Origin: Halomonas sp.
GTDB taxonomy: Bacteria > Pseudomonadota > Gammaproteobacteria > Pseudomonadales > Halomonadaceae
Direction: 5' to 3'
Length of the DNA: 46,678 bases
Assembly (NCBI RefSeq): GCF_014859505.1
Contig: NZ_JACUUD010000011.1
Location: forward strand, 1-46,678
Of the stretch, positions 1 to 8,169 are shown one piece after another; position 1 is the stretch's first letter, and every line of letters starts with the position of its first letter. The position numbers and the translations under genes were made by a program. The notes beneath the pieces were generated by a model. The model had not been told where the DNA came from, searched no databases, and worked only from the letters and a program-made list of their open reading frames with translations.

Positions 1-42
1 GTGTGGGGTCTCCCCATGTGAGAGTAGGTCATCGTCAGGCAC
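1..42 (+). rRNA. rrf: 5S ribosomal RNA, 3' end (partial)
   Basis: The first 42 bases match the conserved 3' end of bacterial 5S rRNA: the GTGTGGGGTCTCCCCATG hairpin, the GAGAGTAGG segment, and a closing GTCAGGCA that would pair with the 5' end of the molecule lying outside the window. The 3' end is placed by analogy with E. coli and may be off by a base or two. An rRNA operon on the plus strand must therefore lie just upstream. Confidence 0.93.
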
Positions 43-50
43 CTTTTCAG

Positions 51-80
51 AAACCCCAGCCCAATGGCTGGGGTTTCGTC
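51..80 (+). terminator. Rho-independent terminator of the rRNA operon
   Basis: A perfect 11-bp stem (51-61 with 66-76, AAACCCCAGCC against GGCTGGGGTTT) closes a CAAT tetraloop. It starts about ten bases after the 5S end and runs into a short T-containing stretch. Position and strength fit the terminator of the rRNA operon. Confidence 0.85.
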
Positions 81-210
81 GTTTCTGGGCTGCCGAAAGG
101 GCGCGGGGCGTTTCGCGTTTCGGCCCGGGGCTCGCTAGAGACCGGCTGTCGGTGTATCTGGGATCACTGCCAGGTCGTCCCAACCAGAGTTGTTGGAGGG
201 CAACCAGGGA

Positions 211-245
211 AAAGGCCCGGGCTTTATAGCCCGGGCCTTTTTGTT
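211..245. terminator. Bidirectional terminator, probably of gdhA
   Basis: A perfect 13-bp stem (211-223 with 228-240) with a TTAT loop is followed by T residues on the plus strand and by TTTTCC on the minus strand. It lies about 30 bases past the gdhA stop codon on the minus strand and also backs up the rRNA terminator on the plus strand. Bases 77-210 between the two terminators hold nothing I recognise. Confidence 0.85.
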
Positions 246-272
246 CTGATGACTTGCCGTGAAGGGGAGGGG

Positions 273-1735
<1,463 letters not shown>

Positions 1736-1796
1736 CTGTATGGGCTATGCGCTGGTTAGACATTGATATGAACCGAACAGGCTTGAAATTGATGGA

Positions 1797-1810
1797 TTGG
1801 TGCGCACCAA
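1797..1810. promoter_or_regulatory. Perfect 14-bp palindrome upstream of gdhA
   Basis: TTGGTGCGCACCAA is a perfect palindrome in the AT-rich region about 60 bases upstream of the predicted gdhA -35 element and about 75 bases upstream of the DUF2721 promoter. It resembles a dimeric regulator site. The half-sites face the wrong way for the NtrC consensus. Confidence 0.35.
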
Positions 1811-1882
1811 ATAATAGCATTAATTAAATCTCATAGATGATAATTAAACGATAAGTGTGCCTCGTGCCGGGAGCCGCCCCGC

Positions 1883-1891
1883 TGGTATCAT
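1883..1891 (+). promoter_or_regulatory. Extended -10 promoter of the DUF2721-rlmM pair
   Basis: TGGTATCAT is an extended -10 element (TGn followed by TATCAT, five of six). No good -35 is present. It overlaps the ATG at 1890, so a transcript from here could not use that ATG; this supports the TTG at 1923 as the start of the first gene. Confidence 0.45.
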
Positions 1892-1922
1892 GGACGACTC
1901 GATTCGCTGCGGAGACTCCCCC

Positions 1923-2339
1923 TTGACCCTGACAACGCCGGCGCTACTGTTTCCGGCCATTTCGCTGCTGTTGCTGGCCTATACCAATCGCTTCCTGGTG
2001 CTTGCCCAGTTGATTCGCAAGCTGGCCGATGAGGAGCGTAACCGGCATCAGGAGGCCAACACGCGTCAGATCCTGTTGCTGCGCCGGCGGATCTCCTTGA
2101 CCAAGCGAATGCAGCTGGCCGGTGTCCTCAGTTTCCTGCTCTGCACCCTGTCGATGTTTGCTCTCTTCCTGTCGCTGGAGCTCACCGGCATGGTCCTGTT
2201 CGGCGTCAGTCTGGTGACGCTCTCGGTGTCGCTGGTCTATTCCCTCTGGGAAATCCAGATCTCCACCAACGCCTTGAACGTGCAGCTTCAGGACGTCGAG
2301 GACAAGTTGCGTGACGGGCGACAGGGAGGTGGCGCTTGA
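1923..2339 (+). CDS. DUF2721 family membrane protein
   Basis: A 138-residue inner-membrane protein of unknown function. The N-terminus LTTPALLFPAISLLLLAY is typical of DUF2721, with a first hydrophobic segment (about residues 6-24), a basic cytoplasmic stretch rich in Arg and Gln (about 30-65), and two further membrane segments (about 70-95 and 98-118). The TTG start at 1923 has GGAG eight bases upstream (1911-1914). The open frame extends back to a GTG at 1857 and an ATG at 1890, but both lie at or before the predicted -10 element. The stop overlaps the rlmM start by four bases, so the two are probably co-translated. Confidence 0.75.
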   Translation: MTLTTPALLFPAISLLLLAYTNRFLVLAQLIRKLADEERNRHQEANTRQILLLRRRISLTKRMQLAGVLSFLLCTLSMFALFLSLELTGMVLFGVSLVTLSVSLVYSLWEIQISTNALNVQLQDVEDKLRDGRQGGGA

Positions 2340-3406
2340 GCCGGGTGCCGTCGGAGCTGCTGCTCTACTGCCGTCCCGGATTCGAGCGTGACCTGGCCGA
2401 GGAGGTCGCCGACAAGGCCGGTGAGACAGGCTGGACAGGCAAGGTCATCCTGGGGATGGGAGGCGGCTTCGTGCGTTTCTGTCTGGCGGATGAGGAGCCG
2501 GCCAACGGCCTGCATCGGGCCCTGCCACTTCGCGGGCTGGTCTTCGCTCGCCAGAGTCTGGTGGCGATGCCGCCGCTGTCGCTGGAGCGGGAAGACCGTC
2601 TCTCACCGATCACCGAGCAGGTGGTCGAGTCCGCCTGGAGCTTCGAGAGCATCTGGCATGAGACGCCGGACACCAACGACGGCAAGGCGCTGGTCGGCCT
2701 GGCCAAGGCGCTGTCACGCCCGCTGGAGTCGCTGCTCACCAAGCGCGGTGCGTTGCGCCGAAAGGCCGGCGGGCGACGCCTGCACCTGCTGTGGAGCGCC
2801 GGTGACTGCGTCCAGCTCGGCATCAGTTTCCCCGGGAATCGCAGCGAGCAGCCGGGGGGAATCCGTCGCCTGCGCTTTCCCAGGTCGGCCCCGAGTCGCT
2901 CGACCCTGAAGCTCGAGGAGGCCTGGCACGAGTTCGTACCGCGGCCGGAATGGGACACCCGCCTGGCAGAGGGGATGCAGGCCGCCGACCTGGGAGCGGC
3001 TCCCGGCGGCTGGACCTGGCAGCTTGTGCATCGAGGCATGCATGTCTATGCCATCGACAACGGTCCCATGGACAAGGCGCTGATGGCCACCGGGCAGGTG
3101 GAACACCTGCGCGAGGATGGCTTCGTATGGAAGCCGCCCTATCGGCTCGACTGGCTTGTGTGCGATATCGTCGACAAGCCGTCGCGGGTGGAGGCCATGG
3201 TGGAGCGCTGGCTGGTGCGGCGCTGGTGCCGCGAGGCGGTATTCAACCTGAAGCTGCCGATGAAGCGCCGCTGGCCAGAAGTGGCGAGCTGTCTGGCTCG
3301 CCTGGAGGAGGCGCTGGACAGTACGGGGGTGGCCGCGGAGGTTGGCTGCCGTCACCTCTACCACGACCGGGAGGAGGTGACGGTTCATGTGCGGCTGCGG
3401 GATTAG
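2336..3406 (+). CDS. rlmM: 23S rRNA 2'-O-ribose C2498 methyltransferase RlmM
   Basis: Methylates the ribose of C2498 of 23S rRNA using SAM, before 50S assembly. The 356 residues fit the family. An N-terminal THUMP-like region precedes a Rossmann methyltransferase domain with the SAM motif DLGAAPGGWTWQL (218-230). Candidates for the K-D-K-E tetrad of RrmJ-like enzymes are K192, D277 in CDIVDKP, K306 in NLKLPMK, and a C-terminal Glu in the HDREEVTVHVR region. The start is TTG at 2336, inside the previous gene's stop (TTGA overlap), with GGGAGG just upstream, which points to translational coupling. Confidence 0.93.
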   Translation: MSRVPSELLLYCRPGFERDLAEEVADKAGETGWTGKVILGMGGGFVRFCLADEEPANGLHRALPLRGLVFARQSLVAMPPLSLEREDRLSPITEQVVESAWSFESIWHETPDTNDGKALVGLAKALSRPLESLLTKRGALRRKAGGRRLHLLWSAGDCVQLGISFPGNRSEQPGGIRRLRFPRSAPSRSTLKLEEAWHEFVPRPEWDTRLAEGMQAADLGAAPGGWTWQLVHRGMHVYAIDNGPMDKALMATGQVEHLREDGFVWKPPYRLDWLVCDIVDKPSRVEAMVERWLVRRWCREAVFNLKLPMKRRWPEVASCLARLEEALDSTGVAAEVGCRHLYHDREEVTVHVRLRD

Positions 3407-3435
3407 TCCCCTTGGGCTCCCGCCCATGGATTGCT

Positions 3436-3462
3436 CGGCGAGCGCCCGGATGTCGCTCGCCG
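3436..3462. terminator. Hairpin between convergent genes
   Basis: A perfect 9-bp stem (CGGCGAGCG, 3436-3444, with 3454-3462) lies between the convergent rlmM and the minus-strand gene starting at 3759. It has no T-tract, so it may be a weak bidirectional terminator or a 3'-end-protecting hairpin. Confidence 0.4.
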
Positions 3463-3468
3463 CCCGGG

Positions 3469-3759
3469 TCAGTGAGTGGTGGGCTCGTAGATGCGAATGC
3501 GCTCCTCCTCGGTGAGCAGCGGCAGCAGGCGCTGCATCACCCGGGAACGTTCCTCGCTGGTGTACCATTCCTTCCAGGCGCGAAGGTCGCGCCACTTGGT
3601 GATCATCAGACGTCGGTCGCTGTGGCCGAGTTCGACGAGGCTCTCGCCACCCACGAAGCCCCGCGCGCCGAGGGACTGGCGCATGGCTTCACGAGCGGCC
3701 TGCTCGTACTCCTCCTCGAGCCCCGGCATGATCCGACGTTCGATAATGATCTTGATCAT
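3469..3759 (-). CDS. Antibiotic biosynthesis monooxygenase (ABM) domain protein
   Basis: A 96-residue protein with the ferredoxin-like ABM fold. MIKIIIERRIMPGLEEEYEQAAREAM gives the first strand and helix, split here as MIKIIIERRI and then MPGLEEEYEQAA. MITKWRDLRAWKEWYTS (about 52-68) is the typical strand followed by a W-containing helix. Members are small dimeric oxygenases, haem degraders or proteins of unknown role, and nothing here fixes a substrate. The start ATG has GGGAG upstream. It is divergent from tusA, with 44 bases between the two starts. Confidence 0.75.
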   Translation of the reverse strand: MIKIIIERRIMPGLEEEYEQAAREAMRQSLGARGFVGGESLVELGHSDRRLMITKWRDLRAWKEWYTSEERSRVMQRLLPLLTEEERIRIYEPTTH

Positions 3760-3803
3760 CTAGCTTGCTCCCAACAGTGTTGATCCCAACGACGAGGCCA
3801 TCG

Positions 3804-4067
3804 ATGGTTGATTCCCGTGACGTCCTGCCCGAGGCGGCTCCCGACTTTCAGGTCGAGCTCGACACCACCGGGCTCTACTGCCCCGAGCCGATCATGCTGA
3901 TGCACAACAAGGTGCGTGACATGCGCGCAGGTGAAGTACTCAAGGTCATTGCCAGCGATCCGGCAACGACCCGAGACGTGCCGAAATTCTGCCAGTTTCT
4001 GGGCCATGAGCTGATTCGCCAGGAGGAGCTCGAGGGCAGCTACCGCTACTTTATCCGTTTGGGCTAA
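3804..4067 (+). CDS. tusA: Sulfur carrier protein TusA
   Basis: Accepts persulfide sulfur from a cysteine desulfurase and passes it on for tRNA 2-thiouridine synthesis and other sulfur-transfer routes. This 87-residue protein has the single-domain TusA/SirA fold, with the persulfide cysteine in LYCPEPIM (CPxP motif, about residues 27-33) and the C-terminal FCQFLGHEL region. The ATG at 3804 has GAGG six bases upstream; an in-frame TTG at 3765 would add 13 atypical residues. Confidence 0.9.
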   Translation: MVDSRDVLPEAAPDFQVELDTTGLYCPEPIMLMHNKVRDMRAGEVLKVIASDPATTRDVPKFCQFLGHELIRQEELEGSYRYFIRLG

Positions 4068-4083
4068 TCCTGTCCCGCGGGGA

Positions 4084-4797
4084 TCAGCCCCGTAAAGGGT
4101 CGTCGGCCTCCGGCATCACCATCAGGGCCAGCGCCTCGAGTGTGGCGGGATCCTCGCGACGGATGCGGTTGGCGATCTGGCGCTGGAAGAAGTAGACCAC
4201 GCGGTGGCGGCTATGGCCGGGGTAGAGGCAGGGGTCGCCGGGCAGGATCGGGGTCGACTCGATCAGCCGTTCGTCGGCCAGCAACGCCTCGACGGCGCCA
4301 TCGCTGTAGAGCCGCCAGCCGAAGACCTGCTTGAGCTGCCAGGGTGCATCCCCCTCGTCCATGCACAGGGCGTGAGTGCCCTGGGTTTCGGGGATCTGCT
4401 GGATGAGGGTGACCTGCTCTGTCTCCTCGTAGTCGAAGTAGGCCGCGGCGTGCTCGAGTTCGAACACCTTGTGTTCCGGGGCCTGTTCGAACAGTTCCTC
4501 GGTCTCGGGGTCGCGATAGCCGACGAAGCTGCCGTGCTCCGGGTCATCCAGGCGATGGCAAGCGGTCAGCGCCTCCATCCAGGGCACCATTCCGACCACT
4601 TCGCCATCCTCGCTCAGCCCCCAGGCCAGCAGTGGCATGCCGTAGAGGGTATCTGGGCTCGAGGCGAGGCGATAGACCATTTCGAGGCCATCCAACTCGG
4701 GAGCCAGGCGAATCAGGCGACGCCTGGCCAGCAGACGCTGGCGCATCGTTTCCAGGTCGATGACCTGGGCGGGGCGGTTTGACAGCGGGATTCCCAT
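4084..4797 (-). CDS. Conserved hypothetical protein
   Basis: I do not recognise this 237-residue protein. It is soluble, acidic, rich in Glu and aromatic residues, and has no signal peptide or membrane segment. The N-terminus (about 10-35) has an Arg-rich helix (LETMRQRLLARRRLIRL) and the centre repeats E/D-rich strands. The ATG at 4797 has GGAG seven bases upstream; a GTG at 4812 lacks this. It ends 16 bases from the convergent tusA stop. No function is proposed. Confidence 0.6.
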   Translation of the reverse strand: MGIPLSNRPAQVIDLETMRQRLLARRRLIRLAPELDGLEMVYRLASSPDTLYGMPLLAWGLSEDGEVVGMVPWMEALTACHRLDDPEHGSFVGYRDPETEELFEQAPEHKVFELEHAAAYFDYEETEQVTLIQQIPETQGTHALCMDEGDAPWQLKQVFGWRLYSDGAVEALLADERLIESTPILPGDPCLYPGHSRHRVVYFFQRQIANRIRREDPATLEALALMVMPEADDPLRG

Positions 4798-4943
4798 GAC
4801 GTCTCTCCACATGCTGCGTGATCACGGCATCGGCGCGAGGAGCCGGGCTCCACGGACCGCACGGAAGCGCACTGCGTCACTCTCGCTCTCACCAATAGCA
4901 CAGACGGTGGGGGAGGTTAAACCCTGCGGCGTTTCCCGTACTC

Positions 4944-5975
4944 TCAACGGCAGCGGAATGCCAGGGCCTGACGCAGCGCTTGGTGGTGGTGCCGGGCGGC
5001 CTCGAAGGCGGGGAGGGGGGCGGGCGGATACTCACGCGAGAGCCATTCTCGCTGGTAGGCGCTGACCGCATCGGGGGGGGAGTCCAGCGAGTCGAAGAGA
5101 GGCTCGAGCCCGGCCAGCCAGACATGTGCCGCGCCCTCGAGCGCCTCGAGCCACCGAGCGAGGGACTTATCGTGCTCGACCTCCTCCAGGGCGGGCGTGA
5201 GGCAGCCGTCATGGCGCGCTAGGGCACGCTCAGCCAGGGAGGAGGCCTCGTCCAGGCGCTGGGTCGCCAGCGTCAGGGTGCGCAGCAACTCGGCGGTGTA
5301 GGGGCGCTGGTCGAGGGCGCGCAGGTGTCTCTCCAGGGCCTCCAGGTCGGGTGTCGGAGCGTCATGCGATGCGGCCTTGGTCAACGCCTGCAGATAGACG
5401 AGCGATTCCAGCTGTGCCTCGGGTGGCGCCAGGGCGTCCAGGGGCAGGGGCGAACTCACCCGGGAGAAGCTGCCTGCCCACTCGTCGGAACCGAACAGGC
5501 CGTTCCAGGCCGCCCGGGGAAGCTGCTCCGTCTTGGTGGCAGCCAGGCGTTCGAGTCTCTCGCGGTCCGCCTCGGCAAGTCGCTCGGGCACCTCGCTCGC
5601 CAGACAATCGGTCAGGCGCTGCCACAGCGTCAGCTCATAGCGCCACACCTGGCTGGCCGGTGCGACCCTGCCCAGGGTGCTGTTGCGCTCCGCGACGAGG
5701 GTGGTGATATGGCACTCGCGCAGGGCAAAGACGTTGAGCATGCCCTCGCGGGTCTCGGGGATCGTCACGAGGCGTTCACGCTGGCCGGGAAAGGCGCCGA
5801 TATTGTCGGGGCTGGCCGGTGAGGGGGGCGCCAGGTCCAGGCGCCGGGCCAGGTCGCGCTGGTAGTCGATGAGCAGGTCATTGCTGTCGCCGCCGCTGCC
5901 ACAGGCGGTCAGCAGGCCACCTAGTCCCGCGATCAGCAGAGTGACGAGGCCTCTGTTAACGGATGCCCAGCGCAT
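4944..5975 (-). CDS. DUF3080 family lipoprotein
   Basis: A 343-residue predicted lipoprotein of unknown function. The signal peptide (residues 1-24) ends in the lipobox LTAC with C25, predicting lipidation and membrane anchoring. The mature part is alpha-helical and Leu/Glu/Arg-rich, as in DUF3080; NSTLGRVAPASQVWRYE (about 97-113) is a conserved-looking block. The ATG at 5975 has GGAGG upstream and lies 20 bases inside the 3' end of the MATE gene, so the two are likely co-transcribed. Confidence 0.8.
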   Translation of the reverse strand: MRWASVNRGLVTLLIAGLGGLLTACGSGGDSNDLLIDYQRDLARRLDLAPPSPASPDNIGAFPGQRERLVTIPETREGMLNVFALRECHITTLVAERNSTLGRVAPASQVWRYELTLWQRLTDCLASEVPERLAEADRERLERLAATKTEQLPRAAWNGLFGSDEWAGSFSRVSSPLPLDALAPPEAQLESLVYLQALTKAASHDAPTPDLEALERHLRALDQRPYTAELLRTLTLATQRLDEASSLAERALARHDGCLTPALEEVEHDKSLARWLEALEGAAHVWLAGLEPLFDSLDSPPDAVSAYQREWLSREYPPAPLPAFEAARHHHQALRQALAFRCR

Positions 5976-7422
5976 CGTGTCTGCCCTCCTCCGCTGCTCG
6001 GCTGATCCGCCTGAGACGCTCGCCGAGCAGAGCCGCCGCTACGGTGAGGCCGCCGATCAGGCCGATCCAGTAGCCGTGAACGCCCATTGGTTCGATGATC
6101 CCGAGAAACCCGCGGGTCCCCAGCCAGTGGCCACCTGCCAGACCGACCAGCCAGTAGGAGGCCAAGGTGATCAACATGATAATGCGGGTGTCCCGATAGC
6201 CGCGCAGGGCGCCGGCCAGGTTCACCTGCAAGGAATCCGAAAGCTGGAAGATCATGGCCAGTAGGACCAGTGAAAGGGCCAGACGTTGCACGGCCGTGTC
6301 GAGGGTATAGAGGCCGATCACCGATTCCGCAGTAACCCAGAGCAGGGCGCTGTTGAGCAGTGCCACCAGCACACTTGCGGCGATGCCGAAGGCGGCCACC
6401 TGGCGGGCATGGGCCGGCCGCTGCTGCCCCAAGGTGTTGCCGACCCTTACCGTCAGCGCCATGCTCAGCGAGAGCGGTAGCATGAAGAGGATCGAGGTGT
6501 AGTTGAGCGCGATCTGGTGGGCCGCCACGGTGATCTCGCCCAGGCTGGCGATGAGCAGCGCGATCACGGTAAACAGGGTGACCTCGACGAAGATCGCCAC
6601 GCCGATGGGCACGCCCACATGGAGCAGTTCACCGATCACCTTCAGGTGCGGCAGGGAGGGGGAGTGCCACAGCGACACCTCGCGGTAAGCCCGGGCGCGG
6701 CGTGTGTAGAGGACCATGGCCAGGCACATGATCCACAGCGACAGCGCCGTGGCGATACCGCAGCCCAGGGCGCCCAGCGCCGGCAGCGCTTGCACCCAGG
6801 CCGGCAGCCAGTCACCGAACAGGGCGGTGAGGCCGTCGCCCCCGTGGATCAGCACGTAGTTGCTGGGAATATTGACCGCCAGACCGACCAGGCTGATCCA
6901 CAGCGAGGGGCGGGTGTGGTTCATGCCGTCGGAGAAGGCGCGCAGCGCCTGGAACAGCGCTGCACCGGGCATGCCCAAGGCGACGGCCGCCAGGTAGGCC
7001 GTCGAGCGCCTGGCTACTTCTTCGGGTACCGCCATCAGCACAAAGATCGGCTGGACGGCAAACCACAGCAGGGCCGCCGCGACCACGCCCAGGACCAGTG
7101 CCACCCAAAGCGCCTGATGCACATTGGGTCGAATCTCGGTCAGGCGCCGGGCCCCCATCAGCTGGGCGACGATGGGCGTCAGCCCCATCAGGGTGCCGGT
7201 CATGAACAGCATCAGCGGCATCCACACGCTCGAGCCCACCGAGACGGCAGCCAGGTCGGTGGCGCTGAGCCGGCCGGTCATCATCACGTCCGCCACGCTC
7301 ATGCCGGCCTGGGCCAGCTGGGCGCCGCAGATCGGCAGCGTCAGGGCCAGCAGTGGGCGGGTTTCCCCGCGGCCCGTCGCGAGCAGGCGGGCGATAGGAC
7401 TGAACAAGGTCGGGCGCTCCAT
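5956..7422 (-). CDS. MATE family efflux transporter (NorM-like)
   Basis: A 488-residue inner-membrane antiporter of the MatE superfamily, with about twelve hydrophobic segments in two pseudo-repeats. Family members exchange Na+ or H+ for cationic drugs or metabolites. Typical sequences are TLPICGAQLAQAGMSVADVM near the N-terminus, split here as TLPICGAQLA and QAGMSVADVMMTG, and GALRGYRDTRI before the last segments. The ATG at 7422 (MERPTLF) is chosen over an upstream open codon at 7491 because the latter lies upstream of the predicted promoter; the ribosome binding site is weak (GAAAG). Substrate cannot be told from sequence. Confidence 0.9.
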   Translation of the reverse strand: MERPTLFSPIARLLATGRGETRPLLALTLPICGAQLAQAGMSVADVMMTGRLSATDLAAVSVGSSVWMPLMLFMTGTLMGLTPIVAQLMGARRLTEIRPNVHQALWVALVLGVVAAALLWFAVQPIFVLMAVPEEVARRSTAYLAAVALGMPGAALFQALRAFSDGMNHTRPSLWISLVGLAVNIPSNYVLIHGGDGLTALFGDWLPAWVQALPALGALGCGIATALSLWIMCLAMVLYTRRARAYREVSLWHSPSLPHLKVIGELLHVGVPIGVAIFVEVTLFTVIALLIASLGEITVAAHQIALNYTSILFMLPLSLSMALTVRVGNTLGQQRPAHARQVAAFGIAASVLVALLNSALLWVTAESVIGLYTLDTAVQRLALSLVLLAMIFQLSDSLQVNLAGALRGYRDTRIIMLITLASYWLVGLAGGHWLGTRGFLGIIEPMGVHGYWIGLIGGLTVAAALLGERLRRISRAAEEGRHDALGIR

Positions 7423-7458
7423 GCGGTCGATCTTTCGGACAGGTCGGGGAAGCCGCTC

Positions 7459-7467
7459 ACTATAGCA
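7459..7467 (-). promoter_or_regulatory. Extended -10 promoter of the MATE gene
   Basis: On the minus strand TGCTATAGT is an extended -10 (TATAGT, five of six) 36 bases before the MATE start. No clear -35 is seen. It lies back to back with the epmC promoter. Confidence 0.5.
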
Positions 7468-7480
7468 ATGCGCAGGGGGT

Positions 7481-7508
7481 TTGGCCCGCACCGCCAGGCG
7501 CCTATAAT
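7481..7508 (+). promoter_or_regulatory. Sigma-70 promoter of epmC
   Basis: TTGGCC (7481-7486, four of six) and a perfect TATAAT (7503-7508) are 16 bases apart, 29 bases before the epmC start codon. This is among the best -10 elements in the window. Confidence 0.65.
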
Positions 7509-7537
7509 GGTGTCCACCCTTCGCCCATGGAGCCTGC

Positions 7538-8101
7538 GTGACTCACCGACTCGAGGATGTCATCGCCCTGTTCGACGGCCTCTTCCACGAGACCTTCGCC
7601 ACTCGTCTGGTGCGCGGCGCCGACGAGCCCCTCTACCTGCCGGCCGATGCCATCACCCCTTTCCACCGGGTGGTCTTCGCGCGGGGCTTCTACGCCAGCG
7701 CGCTGCACGAGATCAGCCACTGGTGCATCGCCGGCGAGCGTCGCCGTCAGTGGGAGGATTACGGCTACTGGTACCTGCCCGACGGGCGTGATGCAGATGA
7801 ACAGCGGGATTTCGAGGCGGTGGAGGTGGCCCCCCAGGCGCTGGAGAGGCTGTTCACCGAGGCCTGCGGGCGGGTCTTCCATGTCAGCGTCGACAACCTC
7901 GGCGGCGTCGAGGTTGGCCGCGAGGCCTTCCGTGCGCGGGTCGAGGCTCGGTCCGAGCGCTATGAGCGCGAGGGGCTGCCGCGCCGCGCCGCCGCCTTCC
8001 GGCTTGCCCTGCAGGCGTTCTACTGGGAGGGCGCCAGCCTCGAGGCCGCCATCGCCGCGGGAGGGTGCCTCTTGGCGCCCGCGGGCGAAGTGCCGGCATG
8101 A
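7538..8101 (+). CDS. epmC: Elongation factor P hydroxylase EpmC
   Basis: Hydroxylates the beta-lysylated lysine of elongation factor P after EpmA and EpmB have acted. The 187-residue length and the metal-binding motif ALHEISHWCIAG (about residues 65-76, HExxHW) are characteristic of the YfcM/EpmC family, as is the following YGYWYLPDGRDADEQRDFE block. The start is GTG at 7538 with GGAG upstream. It is divergent from the MATE gene. epmA, epmB and efp are not in the window. Confidence 0.92.
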   Translation: MTHRLEDVIALFDGLFHETFATRLVRGADEPLYLPADAITPFHRVVFARGFYASALHEISHWCIAGERRRQWEDYGYWYLPDGRDADEQRDFEAVEVAPQALERLFTEACGRVFHVSVDNLGGVEVGREAFRARVEARSERYEREGLPRRAAAFRLALQAFYWEGASLEAAIAAGGCLLAPAGEVPA

Positions 8102-8169
8102 GCGTTGTCGACCGTGCCGGGAGAAGTCGGCTAGGCTGAAGGCGTTCCCCCTGGCAGCCGGAGTCCGCC

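Noticed and set aside
77-210. Possible tRNA gene between the rRNA terminator and the gdhA terminator
   Set aside because: rRNA operons can carry trailing tRNAs, but no cloverleaf, TTC loop or CCA end is visible here.
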